A stretch of DNA of 22,792 nucleotides from Rubrobacter sp. GTDB lineage: Bacteria; Actinomycetota; Rubrobacteria; Rubrobacterales; Rubrobacteraceae. The stretch spans positions 2,736-25,527 of the forward strand of contig JADDPY010000515.1 in assembly GCA_016781635.1 (NCBI GenBank). Reading direction: 5' to 3'. Of this stretch, positions 6,834-13,916 are shown one piece after another (the first letter of the stretch is position 1; the number at the start of each line of letters is the position of its first letter). The translations under genes and the position numbers were made by a program. The notes under the pieces were generated by a model, which saw only the letters and a list, made by a program, of their open reading frames with translations, ran no database searches and was not told the DNA's origin.

Positions 6834-7181
6834 CTAGGACGCGGTCTTGTCGCTCTCCCTATCCCTGATTCTTATGCGTCGCGAGGTCGTGCGCTCGGAA
6901 TCCGCGGCACCCCACCGACCGCTCGAGGATTTGCTGGCCGATCGACGCTCGAAGTACATCGCTACCCCCGCGACGACAAAGCAGATCAGCGCTACGGAAA
7001 ACGTTACCGGGTCGCGCATGAATATTCCGGTCGCCATCGCGAGCGCCGGTGTCCACCACAGGGCAAAGAGGATACCGGGCTCCCGGGTGTGCCGGTCGAC
7101 CGCCATGAACAGGCCCAACGCGATTCCGGCCAGCGAAACGAGCAACACGAGTATCCCGGCAAAGGTGATCAAAACGCCCAT
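6834..7181 (-). CDS. Hypothetical small membrane protein with charged tail
   Basis: A 115-residue protein of unknown function. Hydrophobic helices at about residues 4-26, 37-54 and 60-76 are followed by a Ser/Arg/Asp-rich cytoplasmic-looking tail of about 38 residues (GRWGAADSERTTSRRIRIRD). ATG at 7181 has only AAGG two bases upstream, a poor ribosome site. It lies between the resolvase-like gene (68-bp gap upstream) and the GalT-like gene (89-bp gap downstream), all on the minus strand. No domain is recognised, and the tail sequence may tolerate change freely. Confidence 0.65.
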   Translation of the reverse strand: MGVLITFAGILVLLVSLAGIALGLFMAVDRHTREPGILFALWWTPALAMATGIFMRDPVTFSVALICFVVAGVAMYFERRSASKSSSGRWGAADSERTTSRRIRIRDRESDKTAS

Positions 7182-7248
7182 TACCTTATGTTACATGACA
7201 GTTTAGCGAGCGTGTGGAAAGAAAAGGAACGATACTCGGAAGGCCGCG

Positions 7249-7653
7249 CTACCGGCGGCTCATCTCGCGCCTATAAGCTTTCATGTCGGCGAGGAGATCC
7301 TCCCAGCCACGCTCCGGCGACTCGACGCGGTTGTTGTACAGCGAGAACTTGTGGACGAACTCGTGCAGCGCCGTCTCGGTCTCCGAGATGCAGCGTGGGA
7401 GGGCGACGAGGAGTACCTCCCAGTCCTCCTCCTCTTTGATGTTCCTGATAGCCTCCTTCAAGCCGGGGCGATGATAGAGGAAGGCGCCCGGGGCATCGAG
7501 GTCCTCGTAGCGCGCCACGATCGCGTGCCCCACCCTCGCGGCATACCCTTCGAGGGCGGCCTTTTGATCCTCGTAGGAGGGGAGTTCTCCCCCCGGTTCG
7601 GTCCTTATATAAATAGCCGCTCGTGACACGCCGCCGATAATAGCACGGCCCAA
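7249..7653 (-). CDS. Resolvase-like (serine recombinase N-terminal) domain protein lacking the catalytic serine
   Basis: A 134-residue protein from TTG 7653, or 126 from GTG 7629. The pattern AAIYIRT...SYEDQKAALEGYAARVGHAI...YEDLDAPGAFLYHRPGLKEAI...VLLVALPRCISET follows the serine recombinase catalytic fold: YxR strand, Q-x-L-x-x-YA helix, D...RPGL, and the L-x-R segment. Active recombinases have YxRVS at the first motif with Ser as nucleophile; here it reads YIRTE, so the serine is absent. There is no C-terminal DNA-binding helix-turn-helix; the tail is a charged helix. It is thus either a degenerate relic of an integrative element or a domain used for another role. It starts about 50 bp from tRNA-Pro, in the opposite direction. 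Confidence 0.65.
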   Translation of the reverse strand: MGRAIIGGVSRAAIYIRTEPGGELPSYEDQKAALEGYAARVGHAIVARYEDLDAPGAFLYHRPGLKEAIRNIKEEEDWEVLLVALPRCISETETALHEFVHKFSLYNNRVESPERGWEDLLADMKAYRREMSRR

Positions 7654-7678
7654 CTGCCGCTTACTTCGAGCATCCTTC

Positions 7679-7687
7679 TGGTATATT
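7679..7687 (+). promoter_or_regulatory. Extended -10 promoter for tRNA-Pro
   Basis: TGG followed by TATATT (7682-7687) fits an extended -10 (TGn-TATAAT, 5 of 6). Transcription would begin near 7694, about 8 bases before the tRNA. No clear -35 is seen, as expected for an extended -10 promoter. Confidence 0.5.
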
Positions 7688-7701
7688 AGGGGGCGACGCG
7701 T

Positions 7702-7775
7702 CGGGACGTGGCGCAGTCTGGTAGCGCACTCGGCTGGGGGCCGAGTGGTCGCCGGTTCGAATCCGGCCGTCCCGA
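7702..7775 (+). tRNA. tRNA-Pro (anticodon GGG)
   Basis: A full cloverleaf of 74 bases. Acceptor stem CGGGACG pairs with CGTCCCG and the discriminator is A. The anticodon stem is CTCGG/CCGAG with loop CTGGGGG, giving anticodon GGG at 7736-7738, which reads CCC and CCU proline codons. The T arm is GCCGG-TTCGAAT-CCGGC. The CCA end is not encoded. Confidence 0.95.
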
Positions 7776-7802
7776 CTCCTTACGTGGCGGAGGCTTGATC
7801 TT

Positions 7803-7922
7803 TTGGACACGCTGTACCTGCTCATGGGCGTAATCGGGTTCTTCGCGATCATCGCCATATTCTTCTTCGGTGGCTTTCTGCTTCTCGACTTCATCTTCGG
7901 CCGCTCGAGCGGCAACCCCTAA
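7803..7922 (+). CDS. 39-residue single-helix membrane miniprotein
   Basis: A short frame with TTG start at 7803 and GGAGG nine bases upstream (7789-7793). It encodes MDTLYLLMGVIGFFAIIAIF and continues FFGG, then LLLDFIFGRSSGNP. Nearly the whole length up to residue 31 is hydrophobic, predicting one membrane helix with a short polar C-terminal tail. It lies 27 bp after tRNA-Pro and 18 bp before the SbnI/SerK-like gene, so it is probably transcribed with both. The amino-acid make-up and a good ribosome site argue for a real gene; function unknown. Confidence 0.55.
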   Translation: MDTLYLLMGVIGFFAIIAIFFFGGFLLLDFIFGRSSGNP

Positions 7923-7940
7923 ACCCTCCGCGGTCGGCCT

Positions 7941-8720
7941 GTGAGCGGGAGTGTAACCCTGGCGCTGGGCGCCCTGCGCATCGTCGAGCTCTCGTGCCTC
8001 ATCCTGCACGAGGACCACGACCCCGCGCGTCTCGCACGCGTTCGTGAAGGAATTCGAGGAGAGGCCGTTCAGCGCAACCCCGTCATCGTCGCCCCTTACG
8101 GCGACCGTTACCTTGTCCTCGACGGCGCCCACCGGGTGCGCGCCCTCACCGAGCTCGGCTTTCGCCTCGCCCTCGTCCAGATTATAGACCTACCCCAGAA
8201 GGCCGAAAGTTGGGGACATCTCCTCCCCGCCGAGAACCTCGAAGCCGCCCTTCGCGGCCTCCCGGTGGTCGCGGTCTCCGCGGAGAGGCCGGGCGAAAAC
8301 TGCCTCGTCGAAGCACGCTTCCACGACGGTCGGGTTTTGTACGCGCAGGCGAAGGACGCGAGGCTCATCGCTTCCGTCCGCGCGCTGAAGTCCCTCGGAG
8401 GCGTTTACCCGAAGGGGGGCGTCGTACGCAGGATCGACCCGGAGGCGGGCATCGAGCTCGGGGCGGGGGAGGCGTTGCTCTTCTACAGGCGCTTCTCGCC
8501 CCGGGAGCTTGCGGAGGTGGTGGACAGGGGAGAGGTGCTGCCGGCCGGTATCACACGCTTCCCCGTCTCCGAGCGTGTCTTGAACGTCCGCTACCCGCTC
8601 GCCCTCCTCGAAGACGGCGAGACCGCCGCGCGCAACGCCGATCTCAGGGGCTTCGTCGAGGAATCGTTGGAGGGGAACCGCGTCCGCTACTATGCCGAGC
8701 CCGTCGTACTTTTCGAGTAG
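7941..8720 (+). CDS. ParB-fold protein of the SbnI/SerK type (predicted free-serine kinase or regulator)
   Basis: A 259-residue protein. The N-terminal half has the ParB/Srx nucleotide-binding pattern: LHEDHDPARLARVREGI at about 22-38, RNPVIVAP at about 45-52, and VLDGAHRVRAL at about 58-68. The DGxHR motif is the catalytic/phosphate-handling signature of SerK and SbnI, which make O-phosphoserine from free serine. The C-terminal half (about 95-259, from LRGLPVVAVS) also follows the SbnI-like layout, with SLGGVYPKGGVVRRID and FYRRFSPRELAEVVDRGEVL. GTG 7941 has no clear ribosome site, so the start is uncertain by a few codons. It lies upstream of purA but has its own terminator-like hairpin. 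Kinase activity is inferred from the family; a DNA-binding role is the alternative. Confidence 0.6.
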   Translation: MSGSVTLALGALRIVELSCLILHEDHDPARLARVREGIRGEAVQRNPVIVAPYGDRYLVLDGAHRVRALTELGFRLALVQIIDLPQKAESWGHLLPAENLEAALRGLPVVAVSAERPGENCLVEARFHDGRVLYAQAKDARLIASVRALKSLGGVYPKGGVVRRIDPEAGIELGAGEALLFYRRFSPRELAEVVDRGEVLPAGITRFPVSERVLNVRYPLALLEDGETAARNADLRGFVEESLEGNRVRYYAEPVVLFE

Positions 8721-8735
8721 CACGACGGGCTCGGC
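8694..8735 (+). terminator. 14-bp perfect hairpin over the stop codon of the SbnI/SerK-like gene
   Basis: GCCGAGCCCGTCGT (8694-8707) pairs perfectly with ACGACGGGCTCGGC (8722-8735) around a 14-base loop that contains the TAG stop. It is GC-rich and very stable, but no T-run follows, so it may terminate weakly or protect the transcript 3' end. It separates the SbnI/SerK-like gene from the purA promoter. Confidence 0.6.
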
Positions 8736-8737
8736 GA

Positions 8738-8820
8738 GCGTGCAATTTCAAACCGCCGCCCTTCTATGCTACATTGCATTAGTGCTGTCAGGATGTGAGG
8801 CTTCTATGAATGTTGCACGC
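8738..8820 (+). promoter_or_regulatory. purA promoter/operator region with flanking inverted repeat and internal direct repeat
   Basis: TG at 8767-8768 followed by TACATT (8770-8775) forms an extended -10, leaving a leader of about 90 bases before purA. GCGTGCAA (8738-8745) and TTGCACGC (8813-8820) are perfect 8-bp inverted arms flanking it. CTTCTATG then TTGCA occurs twice, at 8761-8778 and 8801-8817, exactly 40 bp apart at the first base. The arrangement suggests binding by a dimeric regulator with possible looping. A similar CTATG-N4-TTGC element lies upstream of purF. No known purine operator consensus is matched. Confidence 0.4.
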
Positions 8821-8870
8821 ACCCGCCTCGGATCTCCCTTACCCGAACATCTAAGAGATAGGACGGTTAT

Positions 8871-10157
8871 ATGAGTGCTACGGTCGTGTTGGGACTCGCA
8901 TGGGGTGACGAGGGGAAGGGTCGCGTCTGCGACGCCCTCGCCGCCGACGCCAGCTTCGTTTCTCGCTACTCCGGTGGGAACAACGCGGGGCACACGATCC
9001 GCGTGGGCAATGAGGAGTTCAAGGTCCACCTTATCCCCTCAGGTATGGTGCGCGAGGGCGTGATCTGCACCATCGGCAACGGGGTAGTGGTGAACCCGGA
9101 GGTTCTGGCCGAGGAGGTGGAGGCTCTAGAGAAGCGGGGCATCGAGGTAAAGAGCCGCCTCAAGGTGGACGGCCGAAGCCACCTTATCCTCCCTTACCAT
9201 GTTCGCCTCGACGGCCACCGCGAGAAGGCGCTTGGCAAGGCCAAAATCGGCACCACGAACCGTGGCATCGGCCCGGCCTACGAGGACAAGGTCGCCAGGG
9301 TCGGCGTCCGCGTGCAGGACATCTTCGACGAGGGCATCCTGAGGACGAAGCTTCAGGCCGCCCTGCGCGAGAAGAACGCTCTCTTCACGAACGTCTACGG
9401 CGAGGAGCCCTTCGATCCCGAAGATCTCGTTCAGTACCTCCTCTCCTTCTGCGACCTCCTGGAGCCCATGATGATGGACACGGGCGGGATGCTTCGGGAG
9501 GCCCTCGATCGCGGGGAGGAGGTACTGCTTGAGGGGGCTCAGGCGACGCTCCTGGATAACGACTTCGGCACCTATCCGTTCGTGACCTCCTCGAACCCGT
9601 CGGCCGGCGGGGCGTGCGTCGGGGCCGGCATACCGCCGTCGGCCCTGGACGAGGTGATCGGGGTGACGAAAGCCTACTCCACCCGCGTCGGGGACGGGCC
9701 GTTCCCGACGGAGCTCTTCGACGAGGTCGGGGAGACGCTCCGGAGGGTCGGCCGGGAGGTCGGGACGACGACGGGGAGGCCGCGCCGGTGCGGCTGGATG
9801 GACCTGCCCGCGCTCCAGTTCTCGGCCTCGTTGAACGGCATAACCGGGTTCGCGATCACGATGCTCGACGTGCTCTCGTCCGTCGATGAGATCAAGGTCT
9901 GCGTGGGGTACGAGATCGACGGCAAGGAGGTTCGGGATTATCCCCTGAGCCAGACGGACCTCCACCACGCGAAGCCCATCTACGAGACGTTCCCCGGCTG
10001 GGATATGGACGTCTCCGGGTGCCGGCACATGGAGGACTTGCCCGAGGAGGCGCGCTCCTTCGTTCGGTTCGTGGAGCAGGGGCTCGGGGTGCCGGCGCGC
10101 ATGGTGAGCGTCGGCCCCGAGCGCGACCAGGCTATCGTAGAGAGCGCGAGGGTCTAA
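8871..10157 (+). CDS. purA: Adenylosuccinate synthetase
   Basis: Cytoplasmic enzyme joining IMP and aspartate, with GTP, to adenylosuccinate, the first step of the AMP branch. Full length at 428 residues. WGDEGKGRVCD at 11-21 is the GTP-binding P-loop, with Asp13 catalytic, and NNAGHTI at 37-43 gives His41, the same numbers as in E. coli. Also present are KIGTTNRGIGPAYEDKVAR at about 122-140, EGAQATLLDNDFGTYPFVTS near 222-241, and GTTTGRPRRCGW near 299-310. ATG at 8871 has AGGA about seven bases upstream. It opens the purine cluster and is followed after 3 bp by purD. The leader carries repeated elements that may be operators. Confidence 0.97.
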   Translation: MSATVVLGLAWGDEGKGRVCDALAADASFVSRYSGGNNAGHTIRVGNEEFKVHLIPSGMVREGVICTIGNGVVVNPEVLAEEVEALEKRGIEVKSRLKVDGRSHLILPYHVRLDGHREKALGKAKIGTTNRGIGPAYEDKVARVGVRVQDIFDEGILRTKLQAALREKNALFTNVYGEEPFDPEDLVQYLLSFCDLLEPMMMDTGGMLREALDRGEEVLLEGAQATLLDNDFGTYPFVTSSNPSAGGACVGAGIPPSALDEVIGVTKAYSTRVGDGPFPTELFDEVGETLRRVGREVGTTTGRPRRCGWMDLPALQFSASLNGITGFAITMLDVLSSVDEIKVCVGYEIDGKEVRDYPLSQTDLHHAKPIYETFPGWDMDVSGCRHMEDLPEEARSFVRFVEQGLGVPARMVSVGPERDQAIVESARV

Positions 10158-10160
10158 AGG

Positions 10161-11441
10161 TTGCGCGTACTCGTCGTCGGTAGCGGGGCGCGCGAGCACG
10201 CGCTGATCGAGGCCATCGCCGCGAGCCCCCTGCACCCGGAGGTCTTCGCCGCCCCCGGCAACCCCGGGATCTCCCGGATCGCCGAGACCGTGGACATCCC
10301 GGCGGACGACCTGATCGCGCTGAGAAACTACGCGAGAACGATGGGGATAGACCTGACGGTCGTCGGACCCGAGTCGCCTCTTATAGGAGGCATTGCAGAG
10401 TGCTTCTGGGAGGCTGGGCTAAAGATCTTCGGTCCCTCCCGCGCCGCCGCGCGCCTCGAGGGCTCGAAGGTCTTCGCCAAGGAGGTCATGCGCCACGCCG
10501 GCGTCCCGACCGCCAAATTCGAGGCCTTCGACCGCGAGGAATCGGCGCTTCGCTACCTCCGCTCGCAGCGCGATTACCCTGTCGTCGTCAAGGTCGACGG
10601 GATCGCGGCCGGCAAGGGGGTCGTCGTCGCGCATTCGTTGGACGAGGCCGAGGACGCGGTACGGGCCGCGTTTCGGGGAGCTTTCGGGGCGGCGGGTGAG
10701 AGGGTCCTGATCGAGGAGCACCTCGAGGGTCGTGAGGCCTCCGTCTTCGCGCTCACCGACGGGAGGGACATCCTGCCGTTCGTCCCCGCGCAGGACTACA
10801 AGCGCCTCGGGGACGGGGACGAGGGACCGAATACCGGCGGGATGGGGGCTTACTCTCCGACGATGTGGATGGAGCCTTCCACCTACGCGCGGATACTCGA
10901 GGAGATCATCACCCCCACGGTCCGCCAGCTCGCGCTTATCGGCGTCCCCTACACGGGGCTCCTTTACGCGGGCGTCATGATCACCGAGGACGGCCCGAAG
11001 GCGCTGGAGTTCAACTGCCGCTTCGGGGACCCGGAGACGCAGGCTCTTCTCCCCCGGTTCGAGTCGGACCTGCTGGAGCTTCTGCTCGCCTGCACAGAGG
11101 ATGATCTCCGCAGACGCGAGGTCACGTGGTCGAACGAGAAGACCGTATGCGTCGTTCTCGCCTCCGAGGGCTACCCGGAGTCGTCCTCCGAGGGCGATGA
11201 AATAACCGGTCTCGACGAGGTGCGAGACCTCGCGGGGGTACGCGTCTACCACGCGGCAGTCCGCGAGGAGAACGGGGCCTTTTACACCGCCGGCGGGCGC
11301 GTCCTGAACGTAGTGGGGACGGGACCTTCGGTCATGGAGGCGCGGGCGCGAGCCTACGCCGCCGTGGAGATCATCCGGTTCCCCGGGATGCAGTACCGCA
11401 CCGATATAGCCCTTGAAGCGATGGAGATGGAAGAGCTGTGA
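10161..11441 (+). CDS. purD: Phosphoribosylamine-glycine ligase (GAR synthetase)
   Basis: Second step of purine synthesis: ATP-dependent joining of phosphoribosylamine and glycine to GAR. 426 residues, normal length. The N-terminal Rossmann-like part opens [15 protein letters not shown]. The ATP-grasp domain includes [36 protein letters not shown], and [20 protein letters not shown] near 207-226. [20 protein letters not shown] and CRFGDPETQ near 264-294 give the metal-binding region. TTG 10161 is used, with GAGGG eight bases upstream at the end of purA. Its TGA overlaps the GTG of purE (GTGA), so the two are translationally coupled. Confidence 0.96.
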   Translation: MRVLVVGSGAREHALIEAIAASPLHPEVFAAPGNPGISRIAETVDIPADDLIALRNYARTMGIDLTVVGPESPLIGGIAECFWEAGLKIFGPSRAAARLEGSKVFAKEVMRHAGVPTAKFEAFDREESALRYLRSQRDYPVVVKVDGIAAGKGVVVAHSLDEAEDAVRAAFRGAFGAAGERVLIEEHLEGREASVFALTDGRDILPFVPAQDYKRLGDGDEGPNTGGMGAYSPTMWMEPSTYARILEEIITPTVRQLALIGVPYTGLLYAGVMITEDGPKALEFNCRFGDPETQALLPRFESDLLELLLACTEDDLRRREVTWSNEKTVCVVLASEGYPESSSEGDEITGLDEVRDLAGVRVYHAAVREENGAFYTAGGRVLNVVGTGPSVMEARARAYAAVEIIRFPGMQYRTDIALEAMEMEEL

Positions 11442-11869
11442 CCCCGCCCGTTGGAATACTCGTCGGCAGCGAGTCGGACCTGCCGGTCCTGGAAAAGTGC
11501 ACCGCCAGGCTCGACGCGTTCGGCATAGAGCACGAGCTTCACGTCATGAGCCCCTACCGCAACCCCGAGGACGTCTCCGAGTACGCCGGCACCGCGCGCG
11601 AGCGTGGCCTCAAGGTCATTATCTGCGGAGCTGGCCTCGCCAGTGGGCTCGCCGCTGCGGTCGCCGCCCGTACCTTGCTGCCCGTCATAGGGATACCGAT
11701 CTCCAGCGGCACTTTAGGCGGCCTCGATTCCCTCCTCTCGACCGTGCAGATGCCGGCGGGCGTCCCGGTAGCTACCGTAGCCATCGACGGGGCCGCCAAC
11801 GCCGCCGTACTCGCCGCCCAGATCCTGTCGCTCTCCGACGGGGATCTGGCCCAGAAGCTGGAGGGTTAG
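11438..11869 (+). CDS. purE: PurE-like AIR carboxylase / N5-CAIR mutase with altered active-site motifs
   Basis: A 143-residue protein with the PurE fold and class I layout: VGSESDLPVLEKC at 9-21, SPYRNPEDVSEYA at 38-50, IICGAGLASGLAAAVAA at 61-77, PVIGIPISSGTLGGLDSLLS then TVQMPAGVPVATVAI. Class I PurE converts N5-CAIR to CAIR. Two hallmark histidines are missing: the SAHRTP motif reads SPYRNP, with Tyr40 at the general-acid His position, and the GAGGAAHLPG loop reads GAGLASGLAA, with Gly70 at its His. Everything else is well kept, the length is normal and the frame is intact. No purK lies in the cluster. It starts with GTG overlapping the purD stop and is followed at once by purB. It may be an unusual carboxylase or have lost the standard chemistry. 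Confidence 0.85.
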   Translation: MTPPVGILVGSESDLPVLEKCTARLDAFGIEHELHVMSPYRNPEDVSEYAGTARERGLKVIICGAGLASGLAAAVAARTLLPVIGIPISSGTLGGLDSLLSTVQMPAGVPVATVAIDGAANAAVLAAQILSLSDGDLAQKLEG

Positions 11870-13198
11870 ATGATAGGACGCTACACGCTCCCCGAGATGG
11901 GTGCAGTATGGACCGAAGAGGCGAAGTTCCGCTCGTGGCTTGCGGTGGAGCTCGCCGTCTGCCGCGCCCGGGCGCGTCTTGGTCAGATCCCGGAGTCGGA
12001 GGTCGACGAGCTCGCCGAGAAGGCGGGTTTCACGGTCGAACGAATCGACGAGGTCGAGAAAGAGACGAACCACGACGTTATCGCCTTCGTCACGACGGTG
12101 AACGAGGAGGTTGCGCGCAAGGGCGGCGCGAACGCCGCCCGCCACTTCCACTTCGGCCTGACCTCGTCGGACGTCGTAGACACGGCGGGGGCCTTGCGTC
12201 TTCGGGATGCCCTCGGGCTCGTCCTTGATGAGGCGAGGGCGCTCGCGATTCTCCTCGTGGAGATGGCGATGCGCCACCGCGAGACGGTGATGGTGGGGCG
12301 GACGCATGGGGTGCACGCGGAGCCGATGGTCTTCGGGCACAAGTGCGCGGTGTGGGCCTTCGAGATGGAGCGAAACCTCGATCGGCTGGAGCACGCTCGA
12401 AGGATGGCTTCCGTCGGCAAGATCTCCGGCGCCGTCGGCGTCTATGCGAACGTGGACCCGAAGGTGGAGGCACTGGCCTGCGAGGAACTCGGCATCGAGC
12501 CCGCCGAGGCGTCCACGCAGGTGATACAGCGCGACCGCCACGCCGAGGTGCTCTCCGTTCTAGCCATCATGGGCTCGACGCTGGAGAAGATTGCGGTGGA
12601 GGTCCGGGGGGCGCAGCGAACCGAGATCCGGGAGCTTCAGGAGCCGTTCGGCAGGGGACAGAAGGGCTCTTCGGCGATGCCGCACAAGAGGAACCCGATC
12701 CTCTCTGAGCGCCTGACGGGGATGGCCCGCCTCCTCCGGGGCTACGCTTCGGTGGGCTTCGAGAACAACGCCCTGTGGCAGGAGCGGGACATAAGCCACT
12801 CCTCCGCCGAGCGGGTCGTCCTCCCCGACGCGACGACCGTCGCCCACTACATGCTCCGCACCGCCCGCCGTGTCCTCGACGGGCTGACGGTGAACGAGGA
12901 GCGTATGCGCGAGAACCTGAACATCGGCGGCGGCATCGTGTACTCGGGGCGCGTCCTGCTCGCCCTCGTGGAGAGCGGGATGTCCCGCGACGACGCTTAC
13001 GCCATCGTTCAGGACTCGGCGCTCAGGGCCTGGGATGGCGAGGGTGGTTTTCGTGATCTTCTGGAGGGTAAGCCGGAGGTACGGGAGCGGCTCGGCGACG
13101 GGCTAGGCGCCCTGTTGGATCCGGGACACGCCCTTAGAAACGTCGGTACCGTCTTCGAGCGGGTCGAGGATCTGAAGAAGAGGTTGGAGAATGGCTGA
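11870..13198 (+). CDS. purB: Adenylosuccinate lyase
   Basis: Fumarase/aspartase-superfamily enzyme that removes fumarate from SAICAR and from adenylosuccinate, so it serves both the IMP pathway and the AMP branch. 442 residues. Motifs: NHDVIAFVTTVNEEV near 67-81, HFGLTSSDVVDTA near 93-105, GRTHGVHAEP near 144-153 with the catalytic-region histidine, and the superfamily signature GQKGSSAMPHKRNP near 263-276 with the mobile-loop serine. LWQERDISHSSAERV follows near 302-316. The ATG directly abuts the purE stop, and the gene ends 8 bp inside purC, so it is coupled on both sides. Confidence 0.96.
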   Translation: MIGRYTLPEMGAVWTEEAKFRSWLAVELAVCRARARLGQIPESEVDELAEKAGFTVERIDEVEKETNHDVIAFVTTVNEEVARKGGANAARHFHFGLTSSDVVDTAGALRLRDALGLVLDEARALAILLVEMAMRHRETVMVGRTHGVHAEPMVFGHKCAVWAFEMERNLDRLEHARRMASVGKISGAVGVYANVDPKVEALACEELGIEPAEASTQVIQRDRHAEVLSVLAIMGSTLEKIAVEVRGAQRTEIRELQEPFGRGQKGSSAMPHKRNPILSERLTGMARLLRGYASVGFENNALWQERDISHSSAERVVLPDATTVAHYMLRTARRVLDGLTVNEERMRENLNIGGGIVYSGRVLLALVESGMSRDDAYAIVQDSALRAWDGEGGFRDLLEGKPEVRERLGDGLGALLDPGHALRNVGTVFERVEDLKKRLENG

Positions 13199-13916
13199 GC
13201 AGCTTGTCTACGAGGGCAAGGCGAAGAGGATCTTCACGACGGACGAGGAGGGCGTCCTCCTCCACCGCTACAAGGACGATGCGACCGCGTTCAACGCGCA
13301 AAAGCGCGGCTCCTGGGTGGGTAAGGGGCGAACGAACGCGACGATGAGCGCGGCGCTCTTCAAGTTCCTGAAGAGCCGCAAAGTGCAGAGCCACTTTATC
13401 GAGCAGGTCGACGACGAGACGATCAAGACGAAGAAGCTGGAGATGCTCCCCGTCGAGGTCATCGTGCGTAACGTAGCGGCCGGCTCGCTCGCGAAGCGCC
13501 TCGGTTACGAGGAGGGGACGCCTCTCAAGGCCACGATCGTCGAGATGTGTTACAAAAGTGATGAGCTCGGCGACCCGCTGTTCAACTGGTACCACTTCCG
13601 TGAGGTCGGGGTGCCCGACGAGGACCTCAAGCGCTGCGAGGAGATCGGGCTGGAGGTCAACGACTTGCTCTACCCGTTCTTCGACGAGAAGGGCGTCTTG
13701 CTCGTGGACTTCAAGATAGAGATCGGGCGCGACGAAAACGGCGAGTTGATGCTGGCCGATGAGATCAGCCCGGACACCTGCCGCTTTTGGGACAAGGCTA
13801 GCGGCGAGAAACTGGACAAGGATCGCTTCCGGCGCGACATGGGCGGCGTCGAGGAGGCCTACGAGGAGATGCTCCGCCGCGTGACGAGGATGGGACCGAT
13901 GGGGACGATGGAATGA
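13191..13916 (+). CDS. purC: SAICAR synthetase (phosphoribosylaminoimidazole-succinocarboxamide synthase)
   Basis: ATP-dependent coupling of CAIR with aspartate to SAICAR. 241 residues, normal for the short bacterial form. Motifs: YEGKAKRIF at 7-15 (nucleotide-binding strand), DDATAFNAQKRG near 29-40, PVEVIVRNVAAGSLAKRLG near 87-105, LVDFKIEIGRD near 171-181 and the SAICAR signature ADEISPDTCRFWD near 188-200. ATG 13191 overlaps the purB end (ATGGCTGA). The GGAG stretch in the purB tail may serve as ribosome site. The substrate CAIR comes from PurE, immediately upstream in the cluster. The stop overlaps a further ATG (ATGA) that opens a 50-codon frame. Confidence 0.96.
   Translation: MAEQLVYEGKAKRIFTTDEEGVLLHRYKDDATAFNAQKRGSWVGKGRTNATMSAALFKFLKSRKVQSHFIEQVDDETIKTKKLEMLPVEVIVRNVAAGSLAKRLGYEEGTPLKATIVEMCYKSDELGDPLFNWYHFREVGVPDEDLKRCEEIGLEVNDLLYPFFDEKGVLLVDFKIEIGRDENGELMLADEISPDTCRFWDKASGEKLDKDRFRRDMGGVEEAYEEMLRRVTRMGPMGTME

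Noticed and set aside
7661..8132. Minus-strand frames covering tRNA-Pro, with text such as GRPDSNRRPLGPQPSALPDC
   Set aside because: This is the reverse translation of a tRNA-Pro gene, a well-known artefact in protein databases. The tRNA and plus-strand genes explain the region.
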